Shown here one piece after another: positions 49,083-62,900 of a stretch of 64,000 bases of DNA. Source of the DNA: Serinus canaria (lineage: Eukaryota; Chordata; Aves; Passeriformes; Fringillidae). The notes under the pieces were generated by a model that was not told where the DNA came from, did not search any database, and was given only the letters and a program-made list of their open reading frames with translations. The DNA lies in NCBI RefSeq assembly GCF_022539315.1, contig NC_066316.1, positions 53,631,994 through 53,695,993 on the forward strand, in the 5' to 3' direction. Numbering within the stretch: the stretch's first letter is position 1; each line of letters starts with the position of its first letter. The position numbers were made by a program, and so were the translations under genes.

Positions 49083-51999
49083 TTTTTGTCATGTTCACTA
49101 TATCTCACTCCTTTGAGATGTAGTGTATAACCTGTAGTCTGTCCCCTTATGCTGGGCCTTGCAGGCAGCTACTGGAGAGTGAAAGAAGGGGTCTTCAAGA
49201 ACATTTTTCATGACAAAGGAGGCTGTCACAAAAGAAGGGGCTTCAATGGTAAACAGAGTAATCTTGCAGATCATGCTGGATGTTCTACCAGTTATGATCT
49301 AACACTATGGCCTTCTCCCCATTGAATGATTTGCTAAGCAGGAGGATTTGTGGAAAGTTGTGCATGGGGAAACAAAAAAATCTTAGATGTCTGTCCAAGC
49401 CAAAGTCCCTGAATAATTTTGACTCTTCTAGAAAGATGGTGGTAGGCAGGAAAATTTCACATTTCCTCCTTGCATTAACTTCCTTAAAACAACACATTAG
49501 GGCCTTATTAAAAAGAATAAAAAACTATTCAAAAATCCATTAGTTCCCTTACTATTTTTTGTTTTCTGAAGACTTCTGTATTTTCATTTTGCTTGAACAC
49601 TTCAGTAGTTCTCAGCCATTTCACTCTCAGTTTGGAGCCCCTCTCAGCTCCTCCCACAAAGGTCCATTGCTGTCGTGTTTGTGTTTCCAGGTCTGCAGAG
49701 GAAGCCATTATCCTACAATACAAACAAAGCAGATGTTTTCTTCTACTAGACCTCATACTGCAAGGAAACTGCAGAGGATGCAAAGAAATAAATACGACAG
49801 TATGTGTGCATTTGTCCATCTGTGATCCGTCACAGCTTGCTGAGGGAAGGCTGTGCGTGAGGGAGAACTGGCTGCACTCAGTGCCACAGCTGGGCTGGCC
49901 AACTCGTGCCTGCAGGGGCAGTGCAAGGGAAAGAATTAAAATCAATTGCAGGCAACATCTTATACTTCCTTTTTAACCCACTGCAGCTGGGGCAGCTGGG
50001 GAAGGCAGCCAGTGAGTGGAGTGAGGAGGTGCACACAGACAACTGCAGGGTGCAGGAGGAAACAGCGTTTGGGAAGGGGAGGATTTAGTTAAGGGTTGAG
50101 GAAAGCAGCAAAGGTTTATTCCTGGTTGGAGTCACAGATTGAGAACACTGTGGTCGTGATCAATGGAGAAGAGCAGTCTTCAGTCTCTTCCTAAGTGTTG
50201 TAAGGAGAAAGTGAAGGGGATTCAGAGAGGCACGACATGACGGGAAGGAGATGCTGGTGATAGCAGAGGAGCTGGGAAAGACATGATGCTTTGAGGCAGC
50301 TGAAGATGAGCTGTTTTGCAAGCTGGCTGCTCTACTACAGTGAGACAGAGGGGAGAGTTGTCAGCAGTTGATGGCTCATTCAAAAGCTTGATTGTACTCT
50401 TCCTTTTGTTTATCAGTACAAGTGGTCCAAAGCTCTGCTTTCTTAAGACTGCACTCATTTGAGCTGTAAGAAAAGAAAGAATAATACCAGTCATATGAAG
50501 ATTTGAAGTTGCAATGCCATCTATCCAATGGCTAAAAAAAATGTACTGCAAATTATAGCAATGAATTGATGAAGAGTATGCAGTTTATGGTTACAAAAGG
50601 GCACTTCCCCTTTCTCCCCTTTTCTTCACATTTTCCCCTTAAAATCATGTATATGATCATTATGGATATGTGTTAAATAAAGGGTAACCCTTGGCTTACC
50701 TGGGTGTTGGGTAATACAGCCATTCCACCTGAGGAGCCATTAGGTGCATACTGTTCTTGTAGCAGCAAATGCAATGTGTTACTGTGACTGCAAATTAACT
50801 GGTATCACCAAACAATAAGTTTCCATGTTGGGCACCACTGTCCTCCAGGGCCAGGTAGTTTTTCCACTCAACTATGTGCACAGGGCTGTGTAGACAGTGT
50901 AAGTTCACACAGCTTGTGTTGTGGTTAAAACACCCCTCCCCCCCCCACCCCCAACACTCAAAATACAATCTGAGTTTAGTTCACTCATTAGATGATGTGT
51001 GTGAGCAGAGACTCTAAAAGTCCTGTAGGTTAGGTGTTATGCATATCTGACCTGAGAAGTTAACCAAAGTTCAGGGTACTGCTGCTCTTTTGCTAGAAGA
51101 GATGGATGAGGCAATCAGGTGGTCTGAGTGAAATCTTGTATTATGACAAAGAATGCATGAGGAACTGCTCTCTTGAACCCATGGGGAATCTGACAGAAGA
51201 TAATCTCTTTACACACAGGGTCAGGTCTCTCTGCCCCAGCCCCTGCTCATCCAGATACTTATTCTTCCCCATTTTGTCACAATAGTGACAAGATCTTTTT
51301 TTTCTTCTTCCTTTTCTGGTCTTGCTGTTTCTGTCACGCACAAACCCTCACAATATAATTGCCTGTGAAACCTCTCTGTCCACATGTGTCTTTGTTTTGG
51401 GAGATGGCACGTACTTATGTTTGGGTGGAGATCATTATTGTTTCAAACATCTGGCTTCATAAAAAACCTTAATGGCTTCTCTGAATTTATTCTGAATGAA
51501 AGGATGAACGGTTACACCCATGATCTTCCACTAGGTTTTACCCAACTCATAGCAAAAAAGTGACTGGAAGCTGCATTAGCTGTCAGGCTGCTTATTAAAG
51601 GTGTCAGGAGAGGACTATCAAGCCCCCCTACTCGGAGGGGGACAGATGTTGACTCACCTATACAGAAACTTTTGTTGCAGTGTTGGAAAGGCAAAGTGCA
51701 AGAAATTTCTTGTCTTTCAAAAAGGAGTAGACTGCTTAGATGGAGGAGCAAAGGGACATTTCCCTCAAGGCAATGGCAAGGATTGCCCTGAAAGGGATGT
51801 ATTGCTGTGACCTTGTATGCACCCCTTCCTAACAGCTGGCTGTGGGCACAGGGCTTGTAGGAAGTGGTCAGTGCCATTCCTGCAGATCCACAGAGGTTTC
51901 AGGCAGGATCATAGCTCATGGTGGCTTGACCTCTCCCTGTGCGCCATGGGGTCATGTAAATCAAATCCTTTGCCCTGACAGGTTATGACTTTGTGTGGT
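49083..51999. other. Unique non-coding DNA, no gene recognised
   Basis: A C-rich tract (C4-T-C9-A-C5) at 50933-50952 is quadruplex-capable on the minus strand. Frames at 49529-49976 reach 127-138 codons on opposite strands and overlap each other, as expected for chance. No RNA gene seen. Confidence 0.55.
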
Positions 52000-52270
52000 A
52001 TGAATCAATATATGTCCTGGAAGAGCAACTTTGAAATACATATCTCTTTAATGTGTGTGCAGATGGGGAATTATATCACGTAAATGCTAATTTACACACA
52101 CTGGAGACACAAGTGAATAGTTAGTGCATCCCCCGACACCAGGGGAGAGTCCTGGATAAAACGTGCATGAGCCATTAAAAAGAGATAACACTTAACCTTA
52201 GCTGGTTAGCATGTGAGAATGACACCATTTCTCCTTTGGTGGTGGTGGAGGAACAAGATGTTCAGTGGTG
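52000..52270. promoter_or_regulatory. Candidate conserved non-coding element
   Basis: High-complexity AT-rich DNA without repeats or open frames, containing ATATATG and AAATGCTAATTTAC near 52082 (homeodomain/POU-like) and AGAGATAACACTTAACCTTA near 52180 (GATA- and NKX-like). The call is by texture only. Confidence 0.22.
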
Positions 52271-54444
52271 CTTCTGAAGGTTTGTGATGCAGCGTTAACA
52301 GTGTGAGTGTCAAGGACCTTGTACCTCAGCCATGGGAGCCCCTTTAGCCATGGTTAGAAATTAAAAAATAGGAAACATGAAAAAGCTGCTGTGATTACAG
52401 TTGACTAAACTGTGATAAAAGAAGATCTGTTTGTGGGCTGCCATAGCCCTGCTTCTTATTTACTTGCTGTGAGGCAGTGACATGCTCCCCTGCAGAGCCT
52501 TAATTTCTGGTTGTTTGTATGGAGGGTTTTAGTGGTTTCTGGCAAGTTATTCCTTCCAAAGTGAGGCTGAGCCAGTGGAAGAGAGCTGCTCAGCTACATG
52601 CTATAGAAGTGCATTATACATGACATCATACAGCAATGTTCCTGATGGGAAACAGGAGAAGTGGGGCTCCATTAATAGGAAAAATGGGTAACAATATCAT
52701 TTTAGAGGCCCCATCATCTGTGGGTCTTACAGGATGTTGTAGAGGGAGACATTAGGTAAATTAGATAATGTGATGCAAGGGTTATGGCCATTTCACAAAC
52801 AGAAGGTTCTCTGAAGAGTTAAGGCACTGTTTTTAAAAGCCTTTCTCTGTGCTCAGCTTAGTATGTTCTTTAATATTAATGATTTGTTATCTGGATAGGA
52901 CTGGAAAACAGGTATGTGTGAAAATAGACTATTGTTCAGGCTATCAACCAAGCACATCAGCAACATGGGGTAGTATGGGGTTTGCCATTGCTATTGAGTA
53001 CCAAACCCTCTTTTTCTGTAAAAGCTAAAATTAGCTACTCTACAGCTGCTGTTGAAGACATGGAAGACTTGAATTGACCAGTGCTGAGAAAACAGGCTGA
53101 AGTCACAATAAATTTAGTCCCCAAGTGTGGCAACTGCATTTGAGGTGAAAAAAAATTGTAGCATAAAGATACCCTTAGCACTTCAGTGTGAGGGATGAGC
53201 ACACCGCAGTCAAAGAGAATACAGCAGCTTTAGCCTCTTCTCACTGCTGCCCTAAATGACAACAGGGCATAACCAAGATAGACAACACTTCTGATTTTGT
53301 CAAATCACTTGAAATAAACATTGATCCGGCCATGGCTGAACATATAATACCCTCCCTCACACATTTTCCTGTGATGTGGAGTTACTGGCTGTGCTGTAAT
53401 TCAGAAGTGAGTCATTCACTTATGAACATGCAAGTGTTCATGTGTGTTCCTGCCTTAAGTTCTCTGTGCGTCAGGTTTATGAGCTGAGTGGTCTTCTCAA
53501 AAGTATCACCTCATCAGATGGAGCAAATTGAAAAAGCATCCTCAGCTTTGCAATAATTGCTGTGAACATTACTTTTCCTATTTGAATTAATCTTCGATTG
53601 TGTTTTATTTTGTTCATAGTACAAAAAAGATAAATTCTGCAATTAAAACAGAATAGTTCATTACAGATGACACTGATAATTGAACAGAGACATTGGAAAA
53701 TATCTCTTCTCCTTTACATCAAGTGTGCATGGTTGTAAAGAAGGTTATACTGGATATTAAAAGTCACATTACTGTAAAGGAAGAGCATGAATCCATAATC
53801 TGGATGATGGTAAAATGTTGCTGGCAGGAACAAAGGGTATTTTACAGTCCCAAACTCTAATGAGTGATGATAAAGGAGAGAAACTGAAAAAGAAGCTTGT
53901 AAACCTATGACAGTGCTGTAGGTTTGGCTGAGATATTAGGCCAAGAGTTACAGGGACATTTAGTCTTATGCCTGAGTCCCAAAAAAGCTGAGGAATATTT
54001 ATTGTGAGTGCTCCTATGTCTAAACTTCACCTCAGTATCTCTTTCTGAACCCTTTCCTGGCAATTAATGTCTGACAGCAGGACCACATTAATTTTTCAAT
54101 CCAGAAGTAGGTGGTACCTTTGTTCTAATACACATAACTTCCATACACCTGGAAAGACATGAGGGACAAAGGGACTGCCATAGAGAGGGGAGATAGAATA
54201 TTCTTGTGGTCAAGGGTTAAAATACCTTTCCCACTAAAGCTAAGATTCAACATTCGGGCCACATTTACATTAAGAAATTAAACAATGAGTTCTTTCTGCA
54301 ATTTAAAGTTACCACTTCTCTTGCTCTGTCCTTCTATGAACTTCCAGAGATTACTCACTAATACCCCAGTAAGAAGATGGAAAAGTAACCTGTGTATTTT
54401 GCACAAAGTTTGAATTGCCTACATTACAGAAAAAACCACCAAAA
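52271..54444. other. Unique non-coding DNA, no gene recognised
   Basis: An AT-leaning stretch notable for having almost no open frame over about 60 codons. There is no recognisable repeat or RNA gene. Confidence 0.6.
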
Positions 54445-54481
54445 CCCAAAACCCAAACCGAACTAAAAAACCCACCCACCC
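54445..54481 (-). repeat. A/C-rich tract with G-quadruplex potential on minus strand
   Basis: Five CCC runs spaced by A-rich gaps (54445-54447, 54452-54454, 54471-54473, 54475-54477, 54479-54481). The minus strand therefore reads GGGTGGGTGGG and, further on, GGGTTTTGGG. It resembles G-rich telomere-like DNA but is not the vertebrate TTAGGG repeat. Confidence 0.7.
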
Positions 54482-56689
54482 AAACAACCAAAAAAAGGCA
54501 AGAAGGGATTGCATCAGCAAAAATGCCGGTTTGGGTAACATTTTCACAAGTGCCCAGGTGGGATGCCAGAAGCCCAGTAACAGCTCCCCTGCTTTTGAAG
54601 GTGAGATCTTTTGCAACACTCTGTCCTCAAGGTATTCCACTGATGGAGCTGCAGCTGCACGGTGCAAATGAAGGCCTGTATAATTTATGTCTTTCCTCCT
54701 AATAACAGCTGCAACCTTAAATTTACCCACAATTACTTTTCTTCCCCCTAAGACACACAGCTTTTAAATGCTCTGCTGTGCAAATACTTTCACTGGAAAT
54801 GGCAGGGATTTGGAAGCAATTTTGACCTTGGCCACCATTCTGGGGGACACGGGCAAGCTACTTCCCTTGCATTTGTGCAGCTCTCTTGAAGGGACATTGC
54901 AGTTATTTGCCTCTCAAAGATGTAATGAGGTATAACTTATATATGTGTAACTATAAATACTTACCTGGGTAAGTATTTGGAGAGAAAAAGCTTCATGTAA
55001 ATGTAATTTTAAAAATGTTATTATATTGGCCTTCAGAACAACTGAAATATGGTGAATTTGGTATAAACTAAAATGGAAAATTAGAGCAGGAATTCACCAC
55101 TATGGCTTTCTGCTGGTTCAGTACTTAATGGAGAGAAGACTCAGTCATCTTACCATCGTGGACTTCAATTTTAAACATATTTCAAAAGAAAGTCTGGTGG
55201 TAGACTCTTCTGATCTGCTTTATACATTTACCCTGGTGTACAACTAATTGCAGGTTTTGGAATTCCTCTTCCTGACCCAGAGTTTTGCAATGACAGTTCT
55301 TAAAAGTACTACACAAGGTTTGTGGCTCTTGTTCTTCAGATCAAGCAACATCTTGGCTTTAAATGCAGAGAGTCACTTGGGAATTCAGGGAGTGATTGCT
55401 GGGGAGAGAGCTCCTGATTCCTGAATCCCAGAGGTGCTCTACTCAGGAGACTGTTTTGGCCCTCTGAATAGGAATTTGAAGAACTCCCCAATTAGCATTT
55501 GCCTGAGCCCTGCTTCTTGGTCTTTTTCTACTTTCTTACAAGTGTTAATTTTGCTAACATTTCTCAATGATATCTTAAAAATATCTTCAGCACTGGAGGC
55601 ATTTTTCCCTTCACTGTTTTGTTGTTTTTTTCAAGCACTTGCAATGAGTCCTTCTCTTCCTGAGATAACAGCCTCACTGAGGTCTAGTTCAATTCATAAA
55701 TATTATATCCCTTTTAAAAAACGCACCAAAAAGAATACAAAATGCCACATATAAAACAATATTTTGGAATATAAAGAAGCTTGCTTGGATTAGTATTCCA
55801 TAATAACATGATTATTTCTCTCAAAACCAGTGCTACTTATGTTGTTTCTTGTTTGAAATATCCTGCTTTGCATTTTTTTAAATTTATGAAATAATTGGTT
55901 TTGCACAGCAACCTACAGCAAAAGTATTCAGAGACCCTTGTGCATTTCTGCCTGATCTGCTACATTTCCTCTCTCCAAAAGAAAAAGACCTTGGATGTTT
56001 TAGATACTGCACTCAGCATCCTTCAAGAGACAAACTTAAAAATTAGCTCTGATGTGATATAACTAAAATGCTGATGATTCAATTTTTAGTTTTTCAGGGC
56101 TGACGATAGCTGAAATAAACCAGTTACACAACTGGAGTCTCTTTCAGGAACACATTTAAGCACATACTTAAATGTGGGCATATATGTAAGGTCTGAGATT
56201 TTTAATATTTTCCTAAATTAGATCTTTGTTTTTTCTGGGAGTGTGTATACAAGAGATATCCCTCAGCAATAGAGGTATTTCTCTGAGCACTATCAGGGCA
56301 AAGCGAATGTGAGTCTAAAGTTTAGGGGGAGAGCCTCTCACTTCCAGTTTCTTGAGGCTTTGCCTTAAGCATAACTTTGCTTCCGAGGGTTGAATCCTCT
56401 TCACTCTGGCTTTCTCTTGTTTGATTTGGAAGATGTAGCTATGTATTTCCTTAAGTCCTGATTAATGTGGAGAAACATTCTTTTCATGCTCATAAAAAAC
56501 AGACGCATCCCAGCCAGGCCCAGAACATATGTGACTGGTTCCATCCTCTTTGCAACATATTGCTGTGTGAAATAAGGAACATGCGACAATCATCACTTTC
56601 CAGTCTCCGGAGTGATGCCAGATAGAAGGCACCCATCCATTTTTTTCCCTCATCCTTTTTATAGTCCTTCCTCTCCCATGCTGATTAAA
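54482..56689. other. Unique non-coding DNA, no gene recognised
   Basis: No gene seen. The block 56130-56190 contains AAGCACATACTTAAATG, an NKX-like stretch that could belong to an enhancer. No RNA gene or recognisable repeat. Confidence 0.55.
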
Positions 56690-56990
56690 TTTGAATAGCC
56701 ATTTTGTTGCCAATTCTGTTAGCTATGATCATGCCTTATTATTCTATTAAATGAAGTTAAATGGAAGTAGGAGAATCAGGCCCTTTACTTGCCAGTTGCT
56801 GGCATGCAGGTTGAAATGGTTCACCATTCCCTTTCTTCTATTGTTGATAATAAATAAGACGTGCAATTCTTTCATTTAATTCATTTCTGATCTTGAGGTT
56901 TGATGGTGTTGACATTCTTAGAATCCAGAATGAATTAGTCATTTTGTGGTGCCAAAGCTCACTGTGCATAGGAGAGTGCTACTAGTGATG
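56690..56990. promoter_or_regulatory. Candidate conserved non-coding element
   Basis: AT-rich, high-complexity DNA with homeodomain-type cores (GATTAAATTTGAATAG near 56683, TATTAAATGAAG near 56744, TTTAATTCATT near 56874) and a SOX-type CTATTGTTGATAA near 56838. There are no repeats or long frames. The call is by texture only. Confidence 0.25.
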
Positions 56991-59900
56991 TGAAAACAGG
57001 AATACCACAACAAACCAGGCAGTAAAATTTTTATGCCTTTTTTTGGAAGCTTTTTTTGGTTGTTGTTGTTTTAGTGTAAGGTGGTATGTTGACTGTAAGT
57101 GATCATATCCCTGACTGCACAGAGGAACAATCTTAGGTGTTCTTGCATGAAAGAATCTCTCTAGAAAAATTCACTCTTTTTCTGTTTAGTTCTGCTTTTC
57201 CTTTTTCTCTGTTCAAACAAAACCACACTTTAAAAAGCTTTGGACACACAGCTGGACATACCTCAAAACCACACCCTATTTGCATTTGTAATTTACCTTT
57301 GTCAAGCATATTGTTCTTTGAACATATAGTTGTTTGAATATGCACATATAGATCTCTGGTTCTGTACCTTTAAAGTAAGCAGGAGCTGTGCCATTAAGTT
57401 TGGGGAGTATCAGATAAAATCCTGTATGTACAGATTAGACATCCAGATTCTCATGTCTTTTGTGTCCAGTGATCCTGAAAATGCAGCCTCAGTTTGGACA
57501 CATTGGGCAGCTGGATGCCTTATCCGGTATTTGTCCCTGAGTGAGCAGTCATTCTCTTTCTCTAGGAGAAAGTGTCTAAATCTGGCTCTATGTTCTCTTG
57601 GTTCAAACAAGGAATGAGCAAATAAATTTAGTGAGCATGTAAAATACATTGAAAATTGAGAGAATTTAGGTTTGCATTATAGGTATAGGATGTGACTTTG
57701 AAGAGTCTGTTCTTTATTTCCCTCTCTTTCTTCCTGATTTATTTACTGACTCCCAGGCAAACTTGTTTGCCATGTGGTGCAAATTGAATTGAAACCGCTG
57801 AATTTCTCTAACTGCTTAGGGTACCTACTGTCAGAAAATCTGCACAAGTTTTAGAATTAGCAGACACACAAAATGTTTATCTCACTTGTTAGCTTGGTAA
57901 AAGCCCACTGACTTTCTGAAATCACAGCAGCGAGCTGTAAATGATGTGTGAAATGAAAAGGCTTTGCTCACCCAGCGAAGACAGAGCAAACATTGAGGAA
58001 GCTGTGCCATTGGACTGGGCTTGGTGGAAAGGAGAGAAACAGCTGTGATACAAGAAGAATTAAGCCCAGAATATACTGGCAACGACAGGAAATAAATCAA
58101 GTTTGATGTAATTTTCCTACGCAGGTTTTTTTTCTTTTCTGTCTTGCTCTGTTTCTTTTTTGTGTAGAGACTGCAAAGCTGAGTGGTTCTGGTTTGTGTG
58201 ACTTGCATGAAGTTTTAAATTTGAAGTGATCATTGATTTGTGCATTATGTTCCAGTATGTTCTACTGCATCAGGCATTCTGTTTTGTTTCTGTCCACGTC
58301 TACGTGTTTTACGGGGAAACAGCTTTAGCAGGGAGTCTGTGATAGAAAACTGACTTGGAAAATGAGTGCCAGTTCAAGGGCAGAATCATCCATCTTTTCT
58401 GCCTTCACCCTTCTGGTGATCTGGGAAGGAAAGGGAAGCACATGGGGGTTAGAAAATTGAATGACACACTTAGAGGTTAGACAGAGGCATAGATTTTAAA
58501 GAGTTTTCTCTTTCAGAGGCATCAGATGCTGAATCTGTTCTGGTTATCACCACACTAATGGGAGAAGTAGGAAGGGATAAACTGAGAGCCAAAGGATCTC
58601 CTCACCAGTGGGTGCTAGTGGGCGCCCGCAGGGATCACACATACTTGGCTGTCCCCAAGTTTACTCTGTTTCCACACTATCTGCCATCCCTACCCCCCAT
58701 ACTTGTTGGCTTAACCCCATTAAGCACATGGCCCTGTGCATGCTGGAATGAGCAGACACAGACCATTATGTGACTGCTTGGTTTGAACATTGAATGAGGG
58801 CAATATGAATATATAACTTGGGTGGTGGCTGGGGATTGATGTTGTGCAAGTGTGCTAGCACAGCTTCTGGATGGGATCTAGCTTGCACTGTCCAGATCCA
58901 AGTGGGAGGAGAGCAGGTGTGTGGTTGTCTGCCCATGTAAATCTGCTTTAAATACTGCATTGCCAGGCAGTATTAGCTTTAAACCCCATCGTGCAAAGAT
59001 GCTAAATAGCTATCCCTGTCCCAGGATTCAGGCTTTGAATTAGAGCTTTTTATTATAACAACTTGTGTTTCCAAAAAGCCAAGATGCTCTGTTGCGACAG
59101 TTCCTAACAGTACAGTTTACAATTTTTTTTTTCTGTATTTTGGCTTGTTACTGTAAAATACTGTGACAGATGGAGCATCATCTGTCAACCATTCCAATCT
59201 GACACAGAGTAGAAATTATTGCTGTGATGAAATTATTGATCTTGTATCTTTACATTTAGGAGCAAGGAGGATCTTATACTCAACTGAATAAAATCAAAAG
59301 CAGTTTAGTTTAGGATCCAAGAGGGATTTTACTCTAGGAAGACCCTTAGTGACTGGAGGTGGAAGAGATTTTAGTCTTGGCAGACACAGCTACATAAAAG
59401 CTAATTTCTCATAGCTGTCTTATTGCTTTCTGTGATATGTCAACACTAGTATGGAACATTAGCATGGTTTTATCCATGAATCTTTCGTGTGTGTTTTTCA
59501 GGCAAATAAGAACTAAAGAAAATTCAGATTTTTAATTTTTTTTTTTTTTTTGTGAGTGTGTGTGTTTAGTGCATTCTCTTAGCTGGAAGCCAACACAATT
59601 CTCTGTGTAAGATCTGAGAGCAAGTGGAGAGCTTGACTAGCCAGACTTGCAGTCAGGAAAACCATGGGAGACAAAGGCATCATGAAAAACAATTAACAAA
59701 AAAGATTTGGTTTTCCAAGAGTTTGCTGGCACAGATAGGGACATGGCACATGGCACTAATGTGGTCTAATGTGGCAGTAATTATAGTGTTAATGCCATCT
59801 TATTAGTTCTTAAACCCAGGATGCCTTCTCGTGTTAATGACCAGTGGCTTGTATCACCGATTTGCTACTTCATTTGCTAATACTCTCGATTTAAGTAGTC

Positions 59901-62900
59901 ATACTGGAGAAACCAGGAAGGGCTAAGATGAAATTATAAGAAGGAAAGATATTTGAGGATGTGGCTCTTACCAGTGATGGTCCTTGTGCCTAAATATGCC
60001 TCCTTAGATTGACCCTAATACTGGAGAAGAAAGCTTATCTGTGTACAGGCAAATGCAGCCAATGTCAGACAGCAGGTAAAAGGTCTCATTGGTACAATCC
60101 TGAAACTGTTAGGAACTGACTGGGAAGTCTGTTCTCCATTATTTTTTTGTTCCATTAAAACTACTCTGCCTAGTACTGGTAAGAAGTGACAATTGTTATC
60201 CCTTCAGCAAATAGTGATTGGTGCTTCTTGGGATTATACCCAAAGAAATATGCCACCTGGACGTCTTCAACCTTGAGCTAAAGTACCTGTAAACCTAACT
60301 GAAAATCTTGACATAATGGATTTCTTAGGGTATTTCTTAATAGGGCTTTTTACTGTGCCAGAAGAACAAATAAATAGTTCATTTTTCTCTGCTTCTTGTT
60401 TAAACTAGAAGGACACAGTCCTGAAAAACAGCCCAGCCACATTTGTGGACAGTGGTTTGGGTAGGTCCTTATTTTTTTTTGAATCTGCCTGTCCATTTCC
60501 AACAGTGAAAAGGAATCACTGTTCATTAGGTGATTAAGAAAAGTTTAGAGTGTCTTGGAACAGCACAGAGGTGGATTTTCCTGCCAGAGAGTCTATTAGT
60601 AAATGCTTTTATGGGACTCTTCACTCCTCCAGAATGAGTAAGTCGTGCATTCACGGTTTTGCAAAGCAATCATCTGTGAATTGTACGTGAAGAAATGTAG
60701 GGGAGGCATGTGTGGTGTGTGTTCCAATGGGACTATTCCCTAGCCACCACTTGCTTCAGAAATTGTATTAAAAAGTACAATTGTTGGTCATTAGGGTTAG
60801 CCTTGCAAAGCAGGCATGACAGCATTAGCAGGAAATGCTTCCTTGATTTCAATTATAATGCATAAATTATACTCTTCTTCTGTCTTATCCGTGCAACATT
60901 CAACAACAGCATTTTCATCTTGGTCTGGGGAATAGAATTTTGCACATGGTGTAACTTCCATTGCCTTAGATACGGCCTCCCCAATTTTATCACTGAATAC
61001 TCAAAATCTTCATTATTACAGTTCAGCCAGCAGAAATTAGTTGTATTTAGGTCCCAGTAGGCCATGGGATGCATGCAGCTTTGAGATTTGGCTTCCATTT
61101 AGCCTTGGGAAGCAGTCTTAAAGCTTGACGATTGAATTACGAGAAGTACTTGTATCCCTCTACAACTGTAGAGTAAAGACCAGAGCTGTCCTGGGGTATG
61201 AGAAGCAGGGAAGGGGAAAGATGGGACTAATCATTCCTTCCTGTAAGACTTAAGTATCTATGGGAAAATCCAGTTCCTCTTATTTGCTTTCATCCGGCAA
61301 AACCCTTGCACGAAAAAGTGGTTGAGATAATTACACAGTGGAGGTCACTTTATTATTTACAGTGGTTTATTCATGAAGTATAAGTATGTAGCTTGCTGAT
61401 CTTGTTGTCCACACATGTGAGACTTTATCTGCCTTTATCTGAAACATTTGTAGGGTTTCTCTGGCTGGTTTGGGTAACAAGAGCTGTGAAGCCTCCTGGA
61501 GCATGGGCTTCAACCATGCAAATCTGCATGTAAAGGCTGTGGTGGACTTGTGTGACCCTCTTGTACTGCTGAAAAGTCACTTCTCCTAATACTTAAAGTA
61601 GTCACTTCTCCCTTTACAATCATCCTACCTCCTGTTATGGTCCAAAACCAGCTCACCAGCATTAATGAACATGAACTGTTCAGCCTATCAACTTACTGTG
61701 TAAAGTCAGTATTTCTTCCACCTTTTGTATTGAAACATTTCTCTGTGTGTGTATGTGTTTGCACTAGAGGATTGTGCTGCCTTGCCTATGTTTAGCACAT
61801 ATCTGCTTGGTAAATATATCTCTGTTGAACTGCCTGTGTGCATGAAAAGAGGAGTTTCTTGATGATGTCTCTACAGAAGACTAAAATTATAACTCCAGGA
61901 AAGGAACGTGAAGTGTTCAAAATGACAAGAAAAACAGATCTGATGTTGAAAAAATACAAGCTTGTGAGTTTTGTTCCAGAGAAGAAAACTACTTGCCACT
62001 CACAAATCTTCTATTCACATCTTTTATCTACATCATTAATTGAAATTCTTCTTAGTCAATGCTTTCCTTCTCCTCGGTGGAAGCAACAAATTTTTCCAGT
62101 TTTGGTCCTGAACTTTTTAGACCTTCACATGCATTACAGAATTGGCTAATCCAGAGAAAGCCATTGCCTGCTTTCCTGTTTCCATGTGTTTACAATTTCA
62201 ACATTAGAGGAAATGCACCAAGAACTGGTGAAACATTAACACTGGAAGTTTTGCACAGTGGAGCGCTGACTTGAAATAATTTTACACTCTGGTCTGAACA
62301 AAAGTTGTTTTCAAGGATAAATACTTGGGCGTTTATATTATGAGTTTTACCTACCTGTCAACTAAGACATTAAAGGCAAATATTCCTTGTGATTTTAACC
62401 TAATAGAAAGACAGAAAACTTAGTTGTGCCCTGCCATCTAACAGGTGCTGCCCAATAGCCAGTAAATCAAGGATTATTGTGTCTGAAAGATTTTAATGCT
62501 AAAATAACCAAAATTGACTTTTTATCACTGTTCTTCATGGGCAAGTGACCCTGTTTGAATTGATTTTGTCTCCAAGTCTCTTTCTGAATGTCTTCTTGCT
62601 ACAGAAAAGAAGGAAGTTTGTGCTGTGTCCGAGGAACATGTTAACTACTGTCTAAAGTTCTAGACATTGTGCAAACTGGGAGGAAAAAAAAAATCAATAT
62701 TTTGCATTCATAAAGCACTTTCTGTTTGTCTCAGCTCACAGTGAAAATGTGAACTCTGAATTAAGAAGCAGCACTATTATTAAACCCAGCCTACTGGTGG
62801 GTAAACTAAGACAGAAAATACTGTGAAATTATGAACTTGGCCAGGAACAAAATCCAGGAACAAGAAAAAATCTTCAGCACTGAAAGGACAGAAATGTTTC

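Noticed and set aside
58263..58281. TACTGCATCAGG, identical to the first 12 bases of miR-217
   Set aside because: The rest of the mature sequence does not match and there is no complementary arm nearby, so no precursor hairpin.
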